From Gemmatimonadota bacterium (GTDB taxonomy: Bacteria; Gemmatimonadota; Gemmatimonadetes; Longimicrobiales; Longimicrobiaceae), in assembly GCA_019348475.1 (NCBI GenBank), contig JAHWJJ010000165.1, forward strand, positions 1 to 8,902: a stretch of DNA of 8,902 bases, written 5' to 3'. Below the pieces are notes generated by a model that had not been told where the DNA came from, did not search any database, and saw only the letters and a list, made by a program, of their open reading frames with translations. The stretch's first letter is position 1. Each line of letters opens with the position of its first letter. Below, one piece after another: positions 6,309 to 8,902 of this stretch. The translations under genes were made by a program, and so were the position numbers.

Positions 6309-7613
6309 ATGCCGAGCCCGCCACACCGCGGCCGGGCCGAGCTGCCGGCCAGTCCGGTGGATCTCGCCTACCCGCTCGCCGTTCCCGACGCCGCGGTGCT
6401 GGGCGCCGTCATCCTGCACGAAACGCCGGAGGGATTCGCGCTTCACGTCTTTCGCGCGCTGCGGCTTGCGTTCGCCTGGGCCGCCGGGCCCCAGGCGTCC
6501 GGCGCCGTTTTCGATGCGGAAGACCTGGACGGGTGGGAGGCCGACGTACTCCGCGCCGGGGAAACCGACGAGGCGCTCTGGGCGCCGGTCTGCGTGATCG
6601 CCGGCGAGCTGGCGCGGCCCGCGGAGGTGGATGCCGAGCGCCTGGCCCACGCCTGCCTGGCCGTGACGGACTGGGCGCTGGGATGCGATGCCCACGGCAC
6701 GGCGATCCTGTTTGCCGAGGCCGCGGCCGTCGTGTGGCCCACCAACGCGCGGATCGCGTGGATCGTGGGCAAGCTGCACCGCGCCAGGCTTCAGCTGGGG
6801 CGTGCGGAGAGCTGGCTTCGCCGCGCCAGCCGCGTCGCCGTGTGGACCGGCGACTGGGAGCTGCAGGCGCAGGCCGTCAACAGCCTGGGCAACCTGAAGG
6901 TGCACCTCGGCGACTTCGCCGGCGGCCGGGCGCTGCTCCTGAAGGCCGCGCGAATCGCGAAACGCAAGCGGCTGCGGGAGCGCCAGGCAAAGGTGCTGCA
7001 TGACCTCATGGCGGTGTCGATTTACTCCGGCCGCTTCGATGAAGCCGAGAGCTACGCAAAGCAGTCGTTCGCGGCCTACGGCCCCGATCATGCCGACCTG
7101 GTGAACCTGGCCTTCGACGTCGCGAACCTGTGGCTGCAACAGGGCCAGTTCTCACGCGCGCTCCTCGTCCTGCAGGCGCTCCATGCGCGGGTCGCCGACG
7201 CTGACCGGCAACTCCGCGTTCTCGCGAGCACTGCGCGTGCTGCCGGCGTGATGCGTGACGCAGAGACGTTCCATGAAGCCTGGACCGGAGCGTGGGCGCT
7301 GATCGACAGCGGCGGCGTCAGCCACTTGCGAGCTGCCGCACCCCTGGAACTGGGGCTGGGGGCGCTCAATCTCGGCTTGTGGGACTACGCCGAGCTGGCG
7401 CTCACGACCTCGCGCGACGCGGCGCAGGACTTACGCGAGGGTGATACGCTGGCCCGAGCGGAATCTGCGCTGGACCACCTTGCCCGGCGGCAGGCAGCCG
7501 ACCGCACTACCCGGCCCGGAGCCACCCACCGACTTCGTACTGGGGATCTCGCGGCGCAGTTGGTCCGGTCGCTTAGCGTCCGGCCGGCGGGCACCCACGG
7601 CGCCACGTCCTGA
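6309..7613 (+). CDS. Tetratricopeptide (TPR) repeat protein with uncharacterised N-terminal domain
   Basis: This 434-residue protein has no signal peptide or membrane span. Residues 15-140 form a helical, Ala/Leu-rich N-terminal region (VILHETPEGFALHVFRALRL at 34-53; DAEDLDGWEADVLRAG at 69-84) that I cannot assign to a named family. From about 145 to 390 it is built of TPR-like helix pairs. The clearest is QAQAVNSLGNLKVHLGDFAG (187-206) followed by GRALLLKAARIAKRKR. Others are near 225-258 (MAVSIYSGRFDEAESYAKQS), 264-297 and 345-380. The last 35 residues are basic, low in structure and have weaker GC3 bias than the body, so they may be a late extension. The ATG at 6309 is preferred to the TTG at 6261 because a promoter ends at 6251, although neither has a good ribosome binding site. 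TPR superhelices bind proteins or peptides; here a role in regulation or sensing is possible but not shown. Confidence 0.75.
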   Translation: MPSPPHRGRAELPASPVDLAYPLAVPDAAVLGAVILHETPEGFALHVFRALRLAFAWAAGPQASGAVFDAEDLDGWEADVLRAGETDEALWAPVCVIAGELARPAEVDAERLAHACLAVTDWALGCDAHGTAILFAEAAAVVWPTNARIAWIVGKLHRARLQLGRAESWLRRASRVAVWTGDWELQAQAVNSLGNLKVHLGDFAGGRALLLKAARIAKRKRLRERQAKVLHDLMAVSIYSGRFDEAESYAKQSFAAYGPDHADLVNLAFDVANLWLQQGQFSRALLVLQALHARVADADRQLRVLASTARAAGVMRDAETFHEAWTGAWALIDSGGVSHLRAAAPLELGLGALNLGLWDYAELALTTSRDAAQDLREGDTLARAESALDHLARRQAADRTTRPGATHRLRTGDLAAQLVRSLSVRPAGTHGATS

Positions 7614-7630
7614 CGGGCTGAACGGCGCGC

Positions 7631-7831
7631 CTACGTGCCGGATCCGATCAGGATGCCGCCTGACGTGTCTTCGGTGGATACGTCGGACGGGGCAGCCGGC
7701 GGCGTGCTGTCGTTCCGGACCTGTACGGACGTGCCGCGGTGCACTCCGGGGGGTGGCTGCGTGGGATCTGGCCCATTGCACCCGGTGACGAGAACTCCGG
7801 TAAACGCGAGCAGGAACGCGATTCGGGGCAT
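7631..7831 (-). CDS. Small lipoprotein, 66 residues
   Basis: The precursor MPRIAFLLAFTGVLVTGC ends in the lipobox LVTGC, with a predicted lipidated Cys18. The mature part is 49 residues: polar and Pro-rich (NGPDPTQPPPGV) first, then Ser/Thr/Asp-rich, ending in a glycine-rich tail, GGILIGSGT. GAGG (complement of 7837-7840) lies five nt before the ATG, which makes it a credible gene despite its size. It is convergent with the TPR gene (17-nt gap between stops) and divergent from the AraC-type gene (87-nt gap). No function can be assigned. Asn at +2 after Cys does not match the Asp inner-membrane retention signal known from enterobacteria, so outer-membrane sorting is possible. Confidence 0.75.
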   Translation of the reverse strand: MPRIAFLLAFTGVLVTGCNGPDPTQPPPGVHRGTSVQVRNDSTPPAAPSDVSTEDTSGGILIGSGT

Positions 7832-7918
7832 CTGGGCCTCTGCGGGAGCGTGTAATCAACGCCGGGCGCCCAAAGCTCGTTTGTGTCCTGTCCACTTGCA
7901 ACACGTAAACAGCCTGAA

Positions 7919-8734
7919 ATGACCTGCGCGCCGCGCGACCTGCTCCTCCTCGAGGGAGAGTTTCCGGAGTTCCCCGGGGATCTGGAGCGGTACGCGGTGC
8001 GGCCGCTCCCGGGGTGGGCGGCCCTCCGGGAGCGGGTACGGAGCGCGGCACCGCGCAGCATCGTCCTACTCCGCGCCGGGGGTGGTGAGCGAGACGCGGA
8101 CGCCGTCCGCGAGTTGATCCGCGACACACCCTCGGTCCCCGTGGTTGCGGCCGTTCCTTTCGCCCGGGCGAGCGCTGCACAGCTGCGCGAGCTGCTCCAC
8201 GCCGGGGTTTCCGAGATCGCGAACGCGGACGGCCGCGCGACGCTCCCGGCGCTTCTCCCCTCACTGCGGCAGGCGCACGCCCGCCCACTGAAGCGGCGCC
8301 TGGAGGAGCGGATGCCCGTGTGGGTGCCGGAGGACGCCCGCACGCTGATCCGTGCGGCTGCGGAAACGGTGGTGGACGGGGGCGGGAGGGAGGCGTTCGC
8401 GGCCATCTTTGGCGTGTACGTGCGCACCGTGGCCGCCCGGTGCACGGAAGCCGGACTTCCGCCGCCCCGCCGGCTGCTCGGGTGGATTCGCGTGCTGCTG
8501 GCAATCTCGCTGCTGGAAGAGGCGCACCGCACTGTGCTGAACGTTGCGCTCGCCTGCGGCTACACCGACAACAGCTCGCTCAAGCGCGCCGTCGAAAACT
8601 TCGCCGGGCCGGCGGCGCCCATCGCGGTGCGGCAGCATACCTTCGCGGGCGCGTTCGACGCCTTCGCGGCCGAACTGCGGCGGCTGCGGCACGCCGGCAG
8701 GGGGCGCGGACGTTCCGCGCGCGTGATGGAGTGA
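7919..8734 (+). CDS. AraC-type transcription regulator with degenerate receiver-like N-terminus
   Basis: This 271-residue protein ends in an AraC/XylS-type DNA-binding domain (about 150-230). The second helix-turn-helix, VLNVALACGYTDNSSLKRAV (206-225), matches the family pattern I-x-x-I-A-x-x-x-G-F-x-D-x-S-x-F-x-R; the first (about 158-175) is diverged. The N-terminal 120 residues alternate strands and helices like a response-regulator receiver: LLLLEGEF (8-15), SIVLLRAGG (47-55), VPVVAAVPFARASAAQLREL (73-92), then AGVSEIANAD. The acidic pair after strand 1 is missing, no Asp stands at the end of strand 3, and no K-P is present after strand 5. If it is a receiver it cannot be phosphorylated normally. 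A Gly/Arg-rich tail follows. The ATG at 7919 is chosen over a GTG at 7883, as neither has a good ribosome binding site and the domain starts close to 7919. The divergent lipoprotein gene is a natural candidate target. Confidence 0.8.
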   Translation: MTCAPRDLLLLEGEFPEFPGDLERYAVRPLPGWAALRERVRSAAPRSIVLLRAGGGERDADAVRELIRDTPSVPVVAAVPFARASAAQLRELLHAGVSEIANADGRATLPALLPSLRQAHARPLKRRLEERMPVWVPEDARTLIRAAAETVVDGGGREAFAAIFGVYVRTVAARCTEAGLPPPRRLLGWIRVLLAISLLEEAHRTVLNVALACGYTDNSSLKRAVENFAGPAAPIAVRQHTFAGAFDAFAAELRRLRHAGRGRGRSARVME

Positions 8735-8754
8735 TGGAGTGATGGAGTGACGGA
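8723..8754 (+). repeat. 8-bp tandem repeat GTGATGGA, four copies
   Basis: Three perfect copies of GTGATGGA (8723-8746) and a fourth with one change (GTGACGGA, 8747-8754) run in tandem. The first copy and a half encode the last residues and the TGA stop (8732-8734) of the AraC-type gene. Because the unit is 8 nt, each reading frame through the array meets a TGA, so the array acts as a stop in every plus frame. Copy number is likely variable. Confidence 0.9.
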
Positions 8755-8758
8755 GACG

Positions 8759-8785
8759 GGGCGCCGGGTTCCAGCGCCGGCGCCC
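8759..8785. terminator. GC-rich hairpin after the AraC-type gene
   Basis: GGGCGCCGG (8759-8767) pairs with CCGGCGCCC (8777-8785) around a 9-nt loop, 25 nt after the stop codon. No U-tract follows. It may end the regulator's transcript, or be part of the intergenic repeat cluster, since GCGCCGGCGCCC recurs at 8837-8848. Confidence 0.45.
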
Positions 8786-8849
8786 GCCACGCAGGGCGGA
8801 GTAGATTCGTCGGTCGGCGCCCCGCAGATCCACCACGCGCCGGCGCCCA

Positions 8850-8877
8850 ACCTCCCCCAGGGGTTTTTGGGGGAGGT
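8850..8877. terminator. Hairpin with C-rich/G-rich arms
   Basis: ACCTCCCCCA (8850-8859) pairs perfectly with TGGGGGAGGT (8868-8877), a 10-bp stem around an 8-nt loop, GGGGTTTT. It directly abuts, with a 2-nt overlap, the second copy of the 22-nt repeat, so the two may form one mobile-looking intergenic unit. Copy 1 at 98-119 lacks this hairpin. Confidence 0.5.
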
Positions 8878-8897
8878 GCGAGCATAAGCGAGCGGAG
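8876..8897 (+). repeat. 22-nt dispersed repeat, copy 2
   Basis: This is the second copy of the element at 98-119, same orientation, with 20 of 22 positions identical. Here it follows a strong C/G-rich hairpin and is followed by a further G-run (GGGGGC) to the window edge, suggesting that the full element is longer and continues outside the window. Confidence 0.6.
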
Positions 8898-8902
8898 GGG
8901 GC

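Noticed and set aside
7641..7830. Plus-strand frame overlapping the small lipoprotein
   Set aside because: The minus-strand frame has a clear lipobox and ribosome binding site; the plus frame has neither a signal nor a domain.
7431..8532. Minus-strand frames opposite the regulator gene (7431-8504 and 7648-8532)
   Set aside because: They overlap both the lipoprotein and the regulator, are Arg/Ser/Pro-rich and carry no motif.

Overview
The window is very GC-rich (roughly 70% by eye) chromosomal DNA from what looks like a diderm, non-model bacterium. Two short lipoproteins with type II signal peptides, a periplasmic YkuD_2-type L,D-transpeptidase, a SIMPL-domain exported protein and a three-repeat DUF1206 membrane protein all fit a Gram-negative envelope. 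The mix of families, the very high G+C and the low-complexity G-rich intergenic tandem repeats suggest Gemmatimonadota (Longimicrobium-like). This is inference from gene content; a myxobacterium or another high-GC soil lineage cannot be excluded. No rRNA, tRNA, CRISPR array, transposase or phage gene was seen.

Layout, left to right. Positions 1-211 hold no convincing gene but contain one copy of a 22-nt repeat. A four-helix membrane protein (212-715) is translationally coupled by an ATGA overlap to a ComEA-like helix-hairpin-helix lipoprotein (712-1245). A strong hairpin (1330-1370) separates this pair from a convergent L,D-transpeptidase (complement 1399-2250), which has a plausible sigma70-type promoter inside an inverted repeat. 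A 505-nt divergent spacer (2251-2755) carries that promoter, two small palindromes, an AT-rich patch and a G-rich tandem repeat. Three plus-strand genes follow: a secreted SIMPL/DUF541 protein (2756-3559), a 490-residue ankyrin-repeat protein (3666-5138) and a DUF1206 membrane protein (5275-6132), which ends in a 28-bp perfect palindrome. A TPR protein (6309-7613) then converges, with a 17-nt gap, on a 66-residue lipoprotein (complement 7631-7831). The lipoprotein is divergent, with an 87-nt gap, from an AraC-type regulator with a degenerate receiver-like N-terminus (7919-8734). The regulator's stop codon lies inside an 8-bp tandem repeat, and the window ends with hairpins and a second copy of the 22-nt repeat.

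How the genes relate: the only tight coupling is the membrane protein with the HhH lipoprotein, which may act together at the inner membrane or periplasm. The TPR protein, tiny lipoprotein and pseudo-receiver regulator form a compact accessory-looking group with three different orientations, but joint function is a guess. The remaining genes look like ordinary single-gene units. Nothing here is a clear-cut undescribed system. The best leads are the phosphorylation-independent AraC-type regulator beside the small lipoprotein, the lipidated ComEA-like pair, and the dispersed repeats.
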